Shown here: in pieces, positions 1-9,032 of the stretch | How positions within the stretch are numbered: the first letter of the stretch is position 1 | Layout of the letters: the number at the start of each line of letters is the position of its first letter | Assembly (NCBI GenBank): GCA_031396205.1 | Contig: JANNKH010000097.1 | Location: forward strand, 1 to 64,000 | DNA from: CAISIP01 sp031396205 | GTDB taxonomy: Bacteria; Pseudomonadota; Gammaproteobacteria; Burkholderiales; Burkholderiaceae_C | DNA: 64,000 bases | Direction: 5' to 3' | Program-made: the position numbers and the translations under genes | Notes under the pieces: generated by a model | Seen by the model: the letters and a program-made list of their open reading frames with translations, nothing else | Told to the model about the DNA's origin: nothing | Database searches by the model: none

Positions 1-987
1 CATCGGCACATCCACCAGCGGCACGATGGCGGCGTCGCCCTGACCAATCCCCGAGGTCTCGACGATGATCAGGTCGAACCCGGCCAGCCGGGTAGCAGCC
101 AGCACATCGGGCAGCGCCGCGCTGATCTCGCTGCCGGTATCACGCGTGGCCAGGCTGCGCACAAATACCCGAGGCCCGCGCGACCATGGGCTGATCGCGT
201 TCATCCGAATCCGATCACCAAGCAAGGCACCTCCACTCTTGCGCCGGCTCGGATCGATACTGATGACGGCGATGCGCAGCGCATCGTCCTGGTCCAGCCG
301 GATGCGGCGGATCAGTTCATCGGTCAGGCTGGACTTGCCGGCACCGCCTGTGCCGGTGATGCCCAGCACCGGTACCCTGGATTCCCCGGCCCGCTCGCGC
401 AAATCCGCCAGCAATTGCGGATCGGCCTTCTCGTTTTCGAGCGCGGTGATCAACTGGGCCAATGCGCGCCAGGCGGCTTCGCCGTGACCGGTGACCGCAT
501 CCAGCGACTTCGGCGCATGCGGCGACAGGTCGCGGTCGCACAGCATCAGCATTTCGCCGATCATGCCGGCAAGACCCATGCGCTGGCCATCTTGCGGGCT
601 GTAAAGGCGGGTCACGCCATAACCCTGCAGTTCCCGGATCTCGGAGGGCACAATGACGCCGCCACCACCGCCGAACACACGGATATGTTCGCCACCGCGT
701 TGTTTGAGCAGATCTACGACGTATTTGAAGTATTCGGTATGCCCGCCCTGGTAGGAACTGATGGCAATGCCCTGCACGTCCTCCTGCAGCGCGGCAGTCA
801 CTACCTCATCGACGCTGCGGTTGTGGCCCAGGTGGATCACCTCGGCGCCCATGCCCTGCAGGATGCGGCGCATGATGTTGATGGCGGCATCGTGCCCGTC
901 AAAGAGAGCCGCGGCGGTGACGAAACGCACCTTATTGACGGGACGGTATTGGGCCAGGGCCTTAAACTCAGCGGATAGGTCGGTCAT
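1..987 (-). CDS. icmF: Fused isobutyryl-CoA mutase IcmF, N-terminal part (runs off the left edge)
   Basis: The first 329 codons are present. IcmF is a cobalamin-dependent acyl-CoA mutase fused to its own MeaB-type G-protein chaperone; it interconverts isobutyryl-CoA and butyryl-CoA and some related pairs. Visible domains: a B12-binding domain at about residues 15-150, with the DGHD motif at 30-33 (His32 would be the cobalt ligand), SSYQGGH and a glycine-rich loop; then a GTPase domain with Walker A GTGGAGKS at 212-219. The catalytic TIM-barrel domain lies outside the window. The start ATG is at 985-987 and the frame is open to base 1. The gene diverges from an AraC-type regulator. Identity is firm because this domain order is characteristic of IcmF. 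Confidence 0.93.
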   Translation of the reverse strand, partial: MTDLSAEFKALAQYRPVNKVRFVTAAALFDGHDAAINIMRRILQGMGAEVIHLGHNRSVDEVVTAALQEDVQGIAISSYQGGHTEYFKYVVDLLKQRGGEHIRVFGGGGGVIVPSEIRELQGYGVTRLYSPQDGQRMGLAGMIGEMLMLCDRDLSPHAPKSLDAVTGHGEAAWRALAQLITALENEKADPQLLADLRERAGESRVPVLGITGTGGAGKSSLTDELIRRIRLDQDDALRIAVISIDPSRRKSGGALLGDRIRMNAISPWSRGPRVFVRSLATRDTGSEISAALPDVLAATRLAGFDLIIVETSGIGQGDAAIVPLVDVPM

Positions 988-1047
988 GAATGTCTCCAGT
1001 GTCCTGACCTTATCCGCGCGCAATTGCCCCGGGAAGCGCAAAACCCG

Positions 1048-1074
1048 CCGAATTCGGTGGCGTTTTTCGCCACC
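1048..1074. promoter_or_regulatory. Overlapping inverted repeats in the icmF/araC-type divergent promoter region
   Basis: The 123-bp gap between the two divergent genes holds a perfect 10-bp palindrome CCGAATTCGG (1048-1057). It runs into a perfect 7-bp inverted repeat, GGTGGCG-TTTTT-CGCCACC (1056-1074). The position suits an operator for the adjacent AraC-type regulator, or a hairpin in its leader. The sequence is seen directly; the role is inferred. Confidence 0.4.
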
Positions 1075-1110
1075 ACCGGCGTTTGCCGACAGCAGTAGGC
1101 GAGCGCAGGC

Positions 1111-2154
1111 ATGGAATTCGGTCAAGTGATGCAAAAAGACACGATTGCAATCTACTTCATACGCGCCGCAGTGGCCCGGCTCGCGCCCCAAGCGCGCGAG
1201 CGGGTGTTGCACGACGTCGCCATTCCGGCCGAATTGCTGTCGCTGCCCCAGGCGCGGGTCCCGGCGGAGAACTTTGCGGCATTGTGGATCGCCGTGGCAC
1301 ACGAACTGGACGACGAGTTCTTCGGGCTCGACCACCGGCGCATGAAGGTCGGCAGTTTTGCGCTGCTGTGCCATGCGCTGCTCGATTGCGCCACGCTCGA
1401 ACGAGCGGTCAAAGCCATTGCCCGTGGTTTCGCGTTGTTCCTCGATGATGTCCAACTGCGCCTGCTGGTGCAGGACGGGCAGGCGGCGATCGTGATCGAC
1501 AACCAGATCACGTGGCCACCGGACCGCCAGTTCGCCGATGAGACGCTGCTGGTCATGGTGCACGGGCTGATGTGCTGGTTGATCGGCAAACGCATTGCAC
1601 TCGGCCTGGCCGAGTTCGCCGCGCCCCGGCCAAGCCATGCAGCCGAGTACACGCTGATGTTCTCGCAACAGCTTGGGTTCGACGCACCCCGGTCGGCAAT
1701 CCACTTTGACGCCCGGCTTTTGCAAGCCCGGGTCGTACAGGACGGCACATCGGTGCGGGTTTTTCTGCGCGATGCGCCGCAATCAGTGTTCCTGAAATAC
1801 CGCAACACCGACAGTTGGACGGCGCGCCTGCGCCGACGACTGCGCGGATGTATCGGAGGCCACGACTGGCCGGTGCTCGAACAGGTCGCCGGCGAACTCC
1901 GAATCACGCCGACCACGCTGCGCCGCCGACTGGACGCCGAGGGCACCAGCTACCAGAATCTCAAGGACGACCTGCGCCGAGACGCCGCGGTGCACTATCT
2001 GTGCACCACACAAAAAAGTGTGACCGAGGTTGCGAGTTTGTTGTGTTTTCAAGACACCAGCGCGTTTCGCCGGGCATTCAAGAACTGGACCGGCGTGCAG
2101 CCATCCCGCTATCGGATAGGCGGCGCAGGTACGCCTGCGCCGCAGGCTCGCTGA
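1111..2154 (+). CDS. AraC family transcriptional regulator
   Basis: A 347-residue protein with an N-terminal ligand-sensing region like the 'arabinose-binding domain of AraC-type' family (PF12625) and a C-terminal AraC helix-turn-helix at about residues 245-340. The C-terminal part contains VTEVASLLCFQDTSAFRRAF and WTGVQPSRYR, both typical of the second HTH of AraC proteins. It is divergent from icmF, so control of icmF or of branched or odd-chain acyl-CoA metabolism is the simplest guess. The ATG at 1111 was chosen as the start; a second ATG at 1129 would shorten the protein by six residues. Neither has a strong ribosome-binding site. Confidence 0.88.
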   Translation: MEFGQVMQKDTIAIYFIRAAVARLAPQARERVLHDVAIPAELLSLPQARVPAENFAALWIAVAHELDDEFFGLDHRRMKVGSFALLCHALLDCATLERAVKAIARGFALFLDDVQLRLLVQDGQAAIVIDNQITWPPDRQFADETLLVMVHGLMCWLIGKRIALGLAEFAAPRPSHAAEYTLMFSQQLGFDAPRSAIHFDARLLQARVVQDGTSVRVFLRDAPQSVFLKYRNTDSWTARLRRRLRGCIGGHDWPVLEQVAGELRITPTTLRRRLDAEGTSYQNLKDDLRRDAAVHYLCTTQKSVTEVASLLCFQDTSAFRRAFKNWTGVQPSRYRIGGAGTPAPQAR

Positions 2155-2508
2155 ACGCTGCCTGGCGAATGCGTCACAGTCCATGCGATCAGCGTCGACC
2201 AGCCCTGGCAACCGTTGCGCGCAGACGTGGCATGGGCATGCGTGCATGGAGGCTCCCGGTCAAACTGGCTTCGTCAATACCGGATACCGGATTTGTACAA
2301 CCAGATTTCACGGGCTGAGCGGGCCACGATCGCAGTCGATGCTTCGATGGCAAGTTCGATTCTCTTCACCCGCTCCAGGCGCTACGCTGTTGATGGCCGA
2401 ACGTTGCACTTGCGCAAGGGGAACGGCGCATGTGCACCGACATCGCCATTGCTCGGTCGAATGGTTAAGATCGATGTTCGTTGGTGATACCACCGAGGAG
2501 GCCGTCCG
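2155..2508. other. Intergenic region without a recognised gene
   Basis: This 354-bp stretch lies between the AraC-type gene and the MBL-GAF gene. Short open frames cross it, but none has a plausible start, family motif or ribosome-binding site. It presumably holds the promoter of the downstream gene. No convincing hairpin or repeat was seen. Confidence 0.5.
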
Positions 2509-4344
2509 ATGCGAGTGCAGTTCTGGGGTACCCGCGGCTCCATAGCCACGCCCGGACCGGGAACAGTACGGTATGGCGGCAATACGTCCTGCGTGTCGAT
2601 CCGAACCCGCAGCGGAACCCACCTGGTACTCGACGCGGGCACGGGTCTGCGGGGCCTGGGCAAGGCACTGTTGGCTCAGGGTTCCGATGCTGCGGCGCGC
2701 GGCCATCTGCTGATCGGGCACACCCATTGGGACCATATCCAGGGCTTTCCGTTCTTTGCGCCACTGTTCGAGCCCGGGTTTGCGTGGGACGTCTACGCGC
2801 CGCGCGGCTTTGGCGCCTCGCTGCGCGACACACTGGCCGGACAGATGCAGTATGCCTATTTCCCGGTCAGCATCGATGCCATGGGCGCAACCATCCGGTA
2901 CCACGAACTGGTGGAGGGTACGTTTGCGATCGACGATGTGCGGGTTACGGCACGCTACCTGAACCACCCTGCGCTGACCCTGGGATACCGGATCGAAGCC
3001 GACGGCATCAGCGTGGTCTATTCGAGCGACCATGAGTGTCATTCCCGGTCGGCAGCATTGGGCGTGCCACTGGGCCAGGTGCTCGGCGCGCTGCACCCGG
3101 GGGACCGCCGGCACCACGACTTCATTGCTGGCGCCGACTTGCTCATCCATGATGCGCAGTACACCGCGGACGAATACCCCAAGCGTATCGGCTGGGGCCA
3201 CAGCACGGTCGAGTATGTGGTCGACCTGGCGATCGGCGGCGGCGTCAGGCGGCTGGAACTGTTCCACCACGACCCCTCGCGCGACGACGCCGCCATCGAC
3301 GCGCTGGTCGCGGCGGCGCGACAACGGGTCGCCGATGCCGGCTCGGCGCTTGAGGTGTTCGCAGCGACGGAAGCTGCTGTGGTGGACCTGCAAGCGCCCG
3401 CGCAGGCCGCCGCCGCGATCGGAGACGACGCAAAGGTAGAAGTCGATACGGTCGGCCTGGCCGAGAAGCAGGTGCTGATCGCCTGCCCAGACGCTGGCCT
3501 GGCACTGCGCATTCTGGCGGCGGTGCAGGCCGAGGGCATTCCGGCACTGGTGGCTGGCAGCCACGCGCAAGCAATGCGGCTAGCCGATCCGGACCGGCTA
3601 GGCGCCGCGATCGTCGCACCGCGCGCTGGTTCCGACGATGCGGTTGCATTGACGAACGCGCTGCGCGCAACGCCGGGTATGGCGCAATTGCCGGTGATCC
3701 TGGTCGCACCCACGGTGGATTGCCCGGCGCCTGGATTGTGCACCGGGGCAACTGGCATTGCGCCGTCGGTGATCACCGAATGGCTGTCGCCGCAGTTCAC
3801 GAAAACCTATTTGCGCACCAAGCTGCGCGCCGCCCTGCTGCGCACGCGAGCGCGCTGGCAGGCCGCGCCGCTGCCGGCCAACGAAAATCAGCGATTGCAG
3901 GCTTTGTACCGGCTGGCCATACTCGACTCGCCACCGGAGGAACGCTTTGATCGCATCACCCGGTTGGCCGCGCGCTTGTTCGGGGTGCCGATCGCATTGG
4001 TTTCGCTGGTTGATGTCGACCGTCAATGGTTCAAGTCGCGCAGTGGCAATGTTGGCCCGCAAACGTCGCGCGAAGCCTCGTTATGCGCGCACGCCATACT
4101 GGAACCCCGGGCCATGGTGATCAATGACGCGTTGGACGACGACCGATTCGCAGAAAACCCCCTGATACTCGGCGAACCGCGTTTTCGCTTCTACGCCGGC
4201 CATCCCATCGCGGCGCCGGACGGCAGTCCGGTTGGCACCTTGTGCCTGGTCGACCACCAGCCGCGCCATTTTGGCGAGGCCGACCTTCGGGTTCTGTCTG
4301 ACCTGGCGGCAATGGTCGAGCGCGAACTGCACTCGGCAGCGTGA
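2509..4344 (+). CDS. MBL-fold hydrolase fused to a pseudo-receiver and a GAF domain
   Basis: This 611-residue protein has three parts. Residues 1-260 are a metallo-beta-lactamase fold of the GTRGSI/YGGNTSC type seen in cyclic-phosphodiesterase and PhnP-like hydrolases, with metal-binding HTHWDH at 71-76. Residues about 320-440 resemble a response-regulator receiver (VLIACPDAG followed by AAIVAPRAG), but the phospho-acceptor Asp position is not acidic, so the domain is probably a pseudo-receiver. Residues about 460-608 are a GAF domain of the kind found in sensory kinases and cyclases. The combination suggests a phosphodiester-type hydrolase whose activity is gated by a small-molecule sensor. 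The substrate is unknown. It stands alone, with no partner gene. Confidence 0.85.
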   Translation: MRVQFWGTRGSIATPGPGTVRYGGNTSCVSIRTRSGTHLVLDAGTGLRGLGKALLAQGSDAAARGHLLIGHTHWDHIQGFPFFAPLFEPGFAWDVYAPRGFGASLRDTLAGQMQYAYFPVSIDAMGATIRYHELVEGTFAIDDVRVTARYLNHPALTLGYRIEADGISVVYSSDHECHSRSAALGVPLGQVLGALHPGDRRHHDFIAGADLLIHDAQYTADEYPKRIGWGHSTVEYVVDLAIGGGVRRLELFHHDPSRDDAAIDALVAAARQRVADAGSALEVFAATEAAVVDLQAPAQAAAAIGDDAKVEVDTVGLAEKQVLIACPDAGLALRILAAVQAEGIPALVAGSHAQAMRLADPDRLGAAIVAPRAGSDDAVALTNALRATPGMAQLPVILVAPTVDCPAPGLCTGATGIAPSVITEWLSPQFTKTYLRTKLRAALLRTRARWQAAPLPANENQRLQALYRLAILDSPPEERFDRITRLAARLFGVPIALVSLVDVDRQWFKSRSGNVGPQTSREASLCAHAILEPRAMVINDALDDDRFAENPLILGEPRFRFYAGHPIAAPDGSPVGTLCLVDHQPRHFGEADLRVLSDLAAMVERELHSAA

Positions 4345-4572
4345 ATCGCAGGCGAACTGTGTGGCGCCGTTCACCCGCCAGCCCAAAGGCTCACCGCGCC
4401 GGTTCCGCCCAAGGTCACACGATCCGCTCCCAGGCGCCTGTCCAACGTCCTGCAACCTGGCAGAACCATTGAAGAACCCATGTGGCGTCGATGTCCCACC
4501 TGCGATCGCGGCCTCGCCTGCTGCGCGCACCGCGCCTGCCCATCCCCGCGCGCTTGAGCGGCGAGCGCACAT

Positions 4573-5565
4573 CTATATCTTGAACGCCTCCAGCGACTCC
4601 GGTGCGAACAGCTCGCGCGGTTCCAACTGCCGCTTGGACAACCCCTGCTCGAAGTGGTAGCGCAGAAAAGTACGCAGGTTAGCTTCGTTCTTGTCGAATC
4701 CATAGGGCCAGAAGTCCTCGCCCATTTCGCGCCTGACCTGCTCGACATGCGAGGTCAGCCACGGCAGCATGGTCTTGAGCGCCGCTGTCTCGTACAGGTC
4801 TTCGTAGCAACGCCGCTGCGCCTCCTTGAAGGCCTTCATCAGCGACTGCGCGATCCAGCGGTTGGCCTCGTACACGTCGCGGCGCATGGCCACGGTGTGC
4901 ATGATCGGGAACAGGCCTGACCGCCTGAAATAGTCGCGCTCGACCTGCTCGTAATCCTCGAACAGGCGTTTGACGCGCCCCCCGCCCGTCAGGAAACTGG
5001 AAGGCATGCGCGCGGTATACAGCGCATCGATCTCGCCTTCGAGCAGCATGCGCGACAAAGTCTGCTCGGGTCCGATCGGTTGCACCTTGATGTTCGGCGG
5101 CAGGTCCAGTCTTATTTTTTCGGACCGTCCGGGCTCCTCTTCGCCGCCGGTGAAATAGGTCACGCTGTCAACCGGCACACCATAGAGGTCTGACAGGATG
5201 CCGCGTATCCAGACCGGCGCTGTCATCTGGTATTCCGGATTGCCAACGCGTTTTCCGATCAGGTCCTTGGCCTCGCGGATACCGGAATCGGCGTTGACGT
5301 AAATGCAGGAGTGGCGGAAGGAGCGCGACGGAAAAACCGGTATCGCGACAAAGGGCCGCTCCAGCTTTCCAGCCGACACCGCGTAGGACGACAGCGACAA
5401 TTCGGCCACGTCGAACTCCTGGTGGCGCAGCATCCGAAAGAAAGTCTCCTCGACCGGCATATTGAGGTAGTTCAAGTCGATGCCGTCGGCCTGGACCGTG
5501 CCGTCCATCAGCGTACGGGTGCGGTCGTAGTTCCAGCAGCCGAAGGTGAGCTTGAGTCTCGACAT
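4573..5565 (-). CDS. 4,5-dihydroxyphthalate decarboxylase-like protein (binding-protein fold)
   Basis: A 330-residue protein opening with KLTFGCWNYDRTRTLMDG and followed by a periplasmic-binding-protein-like fold. This family includes 4,5-dihydroxyphthalate decarboxylase (Pht5) and is often mis-annotated as an ABC binding protein. No signal peptide is visible, which favours a cytoplasmic enzyme. The start ATG at 5563-5565 was chosen because the upstream in-frame extension would overlap the coding end of the next gene; only 7 nt separate the two. It lies beside a Rieske oxygenase, its reductase and a dihydrodiol dehydrogenase-like gene, which is the expected company of a phthalate-type 4,5-dioxygenase pathway. 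The exact aromatic substrate cannot be told from sequence. Confidence 0.8.
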   Translation of the reverse strand: MSRLKLTFGCWNYDRTRTLMDGTVQADGIDLNYLNMPVEETFFRMLRHQEFDVAELSLSSYAVSAGKLERPFVAIPVFPSRSFRHSCIYVNADSGIREAKDLIGKRVGNPEYQMTAPVWIRGILSDLYGVPVDSVTYFTGGEEEPGRSEKIRLDLPPNIKVQPIGPEQTLSRMLLEGEIDALYTARMPSSFLTGGGRVKRLFEDYEQVERDYFRRSGLFPIMHTVAMRRDVYEANRWIAQSLMKAFKEAQRRCYEDLYETAALKTMLPWLTSHVEQVRREMGEDFWPYGFDKNEANLRTFLRYHFEQGLSKRQLEPRELFAPESLEAFKI

Positions 5566-5572
5566 CCTGCGT

Positions 5573-6550
5573 TCACTGCTGCTTGACGCCGGCGGTTTTG
5601 ATCGCGCCGGCCAGACGCTCGTTCTCATCATTGATGGCCTTGGCATAGTCGGCCGGGGTGCCTCCACCGGCCTCGATCCCTGCGTTGGCAAGAATCTGGA
5701 TCGTCTCGGGCGTTCTGGCGATCCGGTCGATCTCGGCGCTGATGCGCTCGATCGCGCTGGCAGGCGTTCCGGTGGCCGCCAGCACGCCCACGATCACGGC
5801 AAAGTCAAAGCCTGGCACCAGTTCGGCAATGGCCGGTACGTTGGGCTCCTGCGGCGAGCGCTTGCCGCCATTGGTAGCCAACAACTTGACCCGGCTGTCC
5901 TTGACGAACCCGGCCAGCGACGGCAGCGCCGAAAACGCGACGTCGACCTGGCCACCGATCAAGGCAGGAACCGACTGGCTCGACCCCTTGAAGGGAACAT
6001 GCACCACGTCGATACCCAACGCTGCCTTCATCGCCTCCATGGTCAGGTGGTGCGAGCTACCGATGCCCGACGATCCGTAGTTCAGTCCGCCCGGTTTGGA
6101 CTTGGCCATGGTGACAAACTCCTGCAAGGTGTTGACACCGGTCTTGGGATGCACCGCCAGATACAGCGGGGCGCGTGCAGCCAGCGAGACCGGAATGAAA
6201 TCGCGCTTGAATTCGTAGCTCAGGTTCTTGTAGATCGCCGGGTTGATCGAGAACATCGAACCGTCCGTGACCAGAAACGTATAACCGTCGGCGGGCGCAG
6301 AGGCCAGTGACTGCGCTGCCACAACGCCGTTGGCCCCGGGCTTGTTGTCAATCACTACCGATTGGCCCAGTCTGTCCTGCAGGCGCTGCGCAAAAATCCG
6401 CGCAACCGTATCTGGCAATCCACCGGCCGAATAGGGCACGATGAACTTGATGGCCCGGTTTGGGTAGGCCGCCTGTGCACGGGCCGACACAGGGACGGCG
6501 AGCGCGGCGAGCAATGCGATGCCAAGGACAATGTGACGGCGTGCAAGCAT
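5573..6550 (-). CDS. Tripartite tricarboxylate transporter (Bug/TctC) substrate-binding protein
   Basis: A 325-residue secreted binding protein. It has an N-terminal signal peptide (about 25 residues, ending near ARAQA) and the Bug-family opening YPNRAIKFIVPYSAGG, then VIDNKPGANG. Bug proteins bind carboxylic acids in the periplasm, usually for TctAB-type membrane partners. No tctA or tctB gene is nearby, as is common for orphan Bug proteins. The start was placed at the signal-peptide ATG (6548-6550); the longer frame upstream overlaps the oxygenase gene. Its position between the decarboxylase-like and oxygenase genes suggests it captures the aromatic acid degraded by the cluster. Confidence 0.88.
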   Translation of the reverse strand: MLARRHIVLGIALLAALAVPVSARAQAAYPNRAIKFIVPYSAGGLPDTVARIFAQRLQDRLGQSVVIDNKPGANGVVAAQSLASAPADGYTFLVTDGSMFSINPAIYKNLSYEFKRDFIPVSLAARAPLYLAVHPKTGVNTLQEFVTMAKSKPGGLNYGSSGIGSSHHLTMEAMKAALGIDVVHVPFKGSSQSVPALIGGQVDVAFSALPSLAGFVKDSRVKLLATNGGKRSPQEPNVPAIAELVPGFDFAVIVGVLAATGTPASAIERISAEIDRIARTPETIQILANAGIEAGGGTPADYAKAINDENERLAGAIKTAGVKQQ

Positions 6551-6605
6551 GGTCTGTCTCCGGGTGGGTGGTTCTGGCTCGGGAACGGGAACGGCAACCG
6601 GGCCC

Positions 6606-7922
6606 CTATCGGTTCGGCGTTGCATACGAGGGCTCCAGCGCGGGCGCATCGGAGTTCCACACAGGCGACGCCTCGAAGGAACGCCAGTCGGTGGTTTTCG
6701 GGATGATCGCCTGAAAGGCGCACACCGACGGCGCAAAGGCAGCGTCGCCGGTACCGATGGCCGCTGCACCGCCCTGAAATGCGCGCACAGCCTCCAGCAT
6801 TTGCCGGCGAAACTCGACGATGGCTACATCGCTGGCGCCCAGGCGCTCATGCGTGCGATCGGCGATCGGACCCATGGTAAGCCACATCGCGATGTCCTGG
6901 TTGGGAAATCCGCTGATGCCGGTGAAGTTGCCCGCTTTCATTGCGACCCGATCCTGCCAGAACCGGTTTTCGCGGTTACGCAGCGGGCGGTAGTGCTCGT
7001 CCAGGTCGCGACCCACCTCCTGTCCGAGGAACTTGCGCCACGTGGCAGTCTCGGGCGTATGCGATGGATGGCCCCAGGCGATGAAATAGAACGCCGTGTG
7101 CGTGTCGTCCAGCGGCACGTTGATGTTGGCCACGTTGTACCGATTGTTCGGCGGAATCAGCGCGGTGGCCGGCGCCACGAAAACCGTCGAGCGCACATAG
7201 TCGTTGACGGCAGCATTCTGGATCGGCCTGCGGATCGCGGCATACCGAAATCCATAGGGTGTGCGCTCGACCTGCAGCCGCGGCGCCTTGTCGGTTGACG
7301 GGCGCAGCCACATCGAATCGGTCGCCTTGGCGCTGTCCCCGCGCGCCGGTACCATGTCCGATGAATGCAGGCTGGAACTGTGTGCAGAGTCGATGGCGCC
7401 CTCCAGGATCTGAGCCCAGTTGCACGCGATGATCGCCTTGGCTATCGTCACCCGGGCGCCTTCGGTGGGCGCCCAGGCCGGCGGCCGGAACACAGGCATG
7501 GAGTCGGCCGGCCCCATGTAGGCCCAGATGCATCCACCCCATTCCCGGGTCGGATAGGCCAGATGCTTGACCTTGGCGGTCATGCCGCTGGCGGCCGGTT
7601 CGGACACCATCTCCAGCACATTGCCATGCACATCCATCTTCCAGCCGTGGTACAGGCAGCGCAGGCCGCAGTTCTCGTTGCGGCCGAACACCAGCGACGC
7701 GCGCCGGTGCGGGCAATACTCATCCATGACGCCGACGTGGCCCTCGGTGTCGCGAAACACCACCAGATCCTCGCCAAAAACCCGGGCACGCACCGGCGTT
7801 CCATCAGGTTCGGCAACCTCCTCGACCAGGCATACCGGCGTCCAGTGCCGACGCATCAGCTGGCCCATCGCGGCCTTGCCCTCAACGCGACACAGGAGCT
7901 CGTTCTCGTCACTTGTCAACAT
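6606..7922 (-). CDS. Rieske non-heme iron oxygenase, large subunit (phthalate 4,5-dioxygenase type)
   Basis: This 438-residue oxygenase has a Rieske 2Fe-2S site formed by Cys70, His72, Cys89 and His92 (CPHR and CLYHGW). Its mononuclear iron site includes Asp178, His181 and His186 in the stretch DSAHSSSLH. The size and architecture match single-component alpha-only oxygenases such as phthalate 4,5-dioxygenase or vanillate demethylase, which take electrons from an FMN/2Fe-2S reductase; such a reductase is divergently encoded at 8049. Flanking decarboxylase-like and dihydrodiol-dehydrogenase-like genes favour ring dihydroxylation over demethylation. The true substrate may be phthalate or an analogue. 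Confidence 0.9.
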   Translation of the reverse strand: MLTSDENELLCRVEGKAAMGQLMRRHWTPVCLVEEVAEPDGTPVRARVFGEDLVVFRDTEGHVGVMDEYCPHRRASLVFGRNENCGLRCLYHGWKMDVHGNVLEMVSEPAASGMTAKVKHLAYPTREWGGCIWAYMGPADSMPVFRPPAWAPTEGARVTIAKAIIACNWAQILEGAIDSAHSSSLHSSDMVPARGDSAKATDSMWLRPSTDKAPRLQVERTPYGFRYAAIRRPIQNAAVNDYVRSTVFVAPATALIPPNNRYNVANINVPLDDTHTAFYFIAWGHPSHTPETATWRKFLGQEVGRDLDEHYRPLRNRENRFWQDRVAMKAGNFTGISGFPNQDIAMWLTMGPIADRTHERLGASDVAIVEFRRQMLEAVRAFQGGAAAIGTGDAAFAPSVCAFQAIIPKTTDWRSFEASPVWNSDAPALEPSYATPNR

Positions 7923-7971
7923 ACTGCATTACCGTGCGGCAGACTCCGATCAAACATCTTGCAAACTTATA

Positions 7972-7985
7972 CTTAGAAGACTAAG
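7972..7985. promoter_or_regulatory. Candidate MarR-type operator in the oxygenase/reductase divergent promoter
   Basis: The 126-bp gap between the oxygenase and reductase genes is AT-rich compared with its surroundings. It contains CTTAG-AAGA-CTAAG, a 5-bp perfect inverted repeat, within imperfect outer symmetry (ATACTTAG and CTAAGATT). Size and shape resemble MarR-family operators, and a MarR gene closes the plus-strand arm of this cluster. Binding is inferred. Confidence 0.45.
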
Positions 7986-8048
7986 ATTATTTTCAGCACC
8001 CTGCTTTGTCAAGCTCTTTTTGACGGTCATCAAACCAAAGGATTTGCG

Positions 8049-9032
8049 TTGCTTGCGTCCAGCCCCTATCGGACTTCCGTTTCCGAGTCGCCGTTCATGG
8101 CGTTGCAGGTGGCCGCGAAGCTGCTGCTGTCCACCGACACCTGGAGTTTCGAATTTCGCCATCCACAGGGGGAGTCGCTGCCGTCGTTCAGCGCAGGCGC
8201 GCACCTGACGGTGCAGACACCGGCCGGCGTGCGTCGCAACTACTCCTTGTGCTCCGATCCGGCTGACAGCCTGCACTACCAGATCGCCGTCAGGCGCGAT
8301 GGCCATGGACGCGGCGGCTCCGTCAGCATGGCCGACGCGCTGCAGGCGGGGCAGAGCATCGCGGTCAGTGTGCCACGCAACAACTTCGAACTACATCCAC
8401 GGGCCACAGAGTTCCTGTTCATCGCTGGTGGCATCGGCATCACGCCCATCCTGTCGATGATGCGCCAGCTGCGGCACCGCCCAGGTGTCCGTTTTCGGCT
8501 GATCTACTGCACCCGTGACGCGGCCGGCACCGCATTCCGTGACGAACTGCAGGCCCAATTCGCAGGCCAGGTGCAGTTGCACCATGACCATGGCGACCCC
8601 GACCAGGCGCTCGACCTGTGGCCCGAGTTCGAGGCGCCCGGCAAGGCCCAGGTCTATTGCTGCGGACCGCGCGCACTGATGGATGCAGTGGCCGACATGT
8701 CGGGGCACTGGCCGTCCGGGTCCGTCCATTTCGAGAGCTTTGGAGTCGACGCAAGCCAGCACGCGGCCAACCTGCCATTCGACGTGCGATTGCACAGAAG
8801 CGGCGCAACCGTTCGCGTGAACGCCGAGCACAGCATCCTGCAGGCGTTGCGCGCCGCCGGTCACTCGGTGCCGAGCTCCTGCGAGAGCGGTACCTGCGGC
8901 TCATGCCGCACCACCTTGCTGTCCGGCGCGGTGGAACACCGCGACATGGTGCTGCGCGAGGATGAGAAGCACAACCAGATCATGGTCTGTGTGTCGCGTG
9001 CAAGCGGTGGCGAACTGGTGCTGGACCTGTGA
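8049..9032 (+). CDS. Phthalate dioxygenase reductase-type ferredoxin oxidoreductase
   Basis: A 327-residue electron-transfer flavoprotein. Order: flavin domain with RNYSL, NAD-binding domain (FIAGGIGITPILSMM, then YCCGPRALMDAV), and a C-terminal plant-type 2Fe-2S ferredoxin domain with Cys278, Cys283, Cys286 and Cys314 (CESGTCGSC plus a distal C). It would pass electrons from NADH to the divergent Rieske oxygenase. A TTG start at 8049 was chosen because AAAGGA stands at a good distance upstream; an ATG at 8097 is the alternative and has no clear ribosome-binding site. The stop overlaps the GTG of the next gene by 4 bp, showing coupling. Confidence 0.9.
   Translation: MLASSPYRTSVSESPFMALQVAAKLLLSTDTWSFEFRHPQGESLPSFSAGAHLTVQTPAGVRRNYSLCSDPADSLHYQIAVRRDGHGRGGSVSMADALQAGQSIAVSVPRNNFELHPRATEFLFIAGGIGITPILSMMRQLRHRPGVRFRLIYCTRDAAGTAFRDELQAQFAGQVQLHHDHGDPDQALDLWPEFEAPGKAQVYCCGPRALMDAVADMSGHWPSGSVHFESFGVDASQHAANLPFDVRLHRSGATVRVNAEHSILQALRAAGHSVPSSCESGTCGSCRTTLLSGAVEHRDMVLREDEKHNQIMVCVSRASGGELVLDL

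Noticed and set aside
2308..3570. A 420-codon minus-strand frame opposite the MBL-GAF gene
   Set aside because: No start signal, no motif, and the opposite strand has a clear multi-domain protein.
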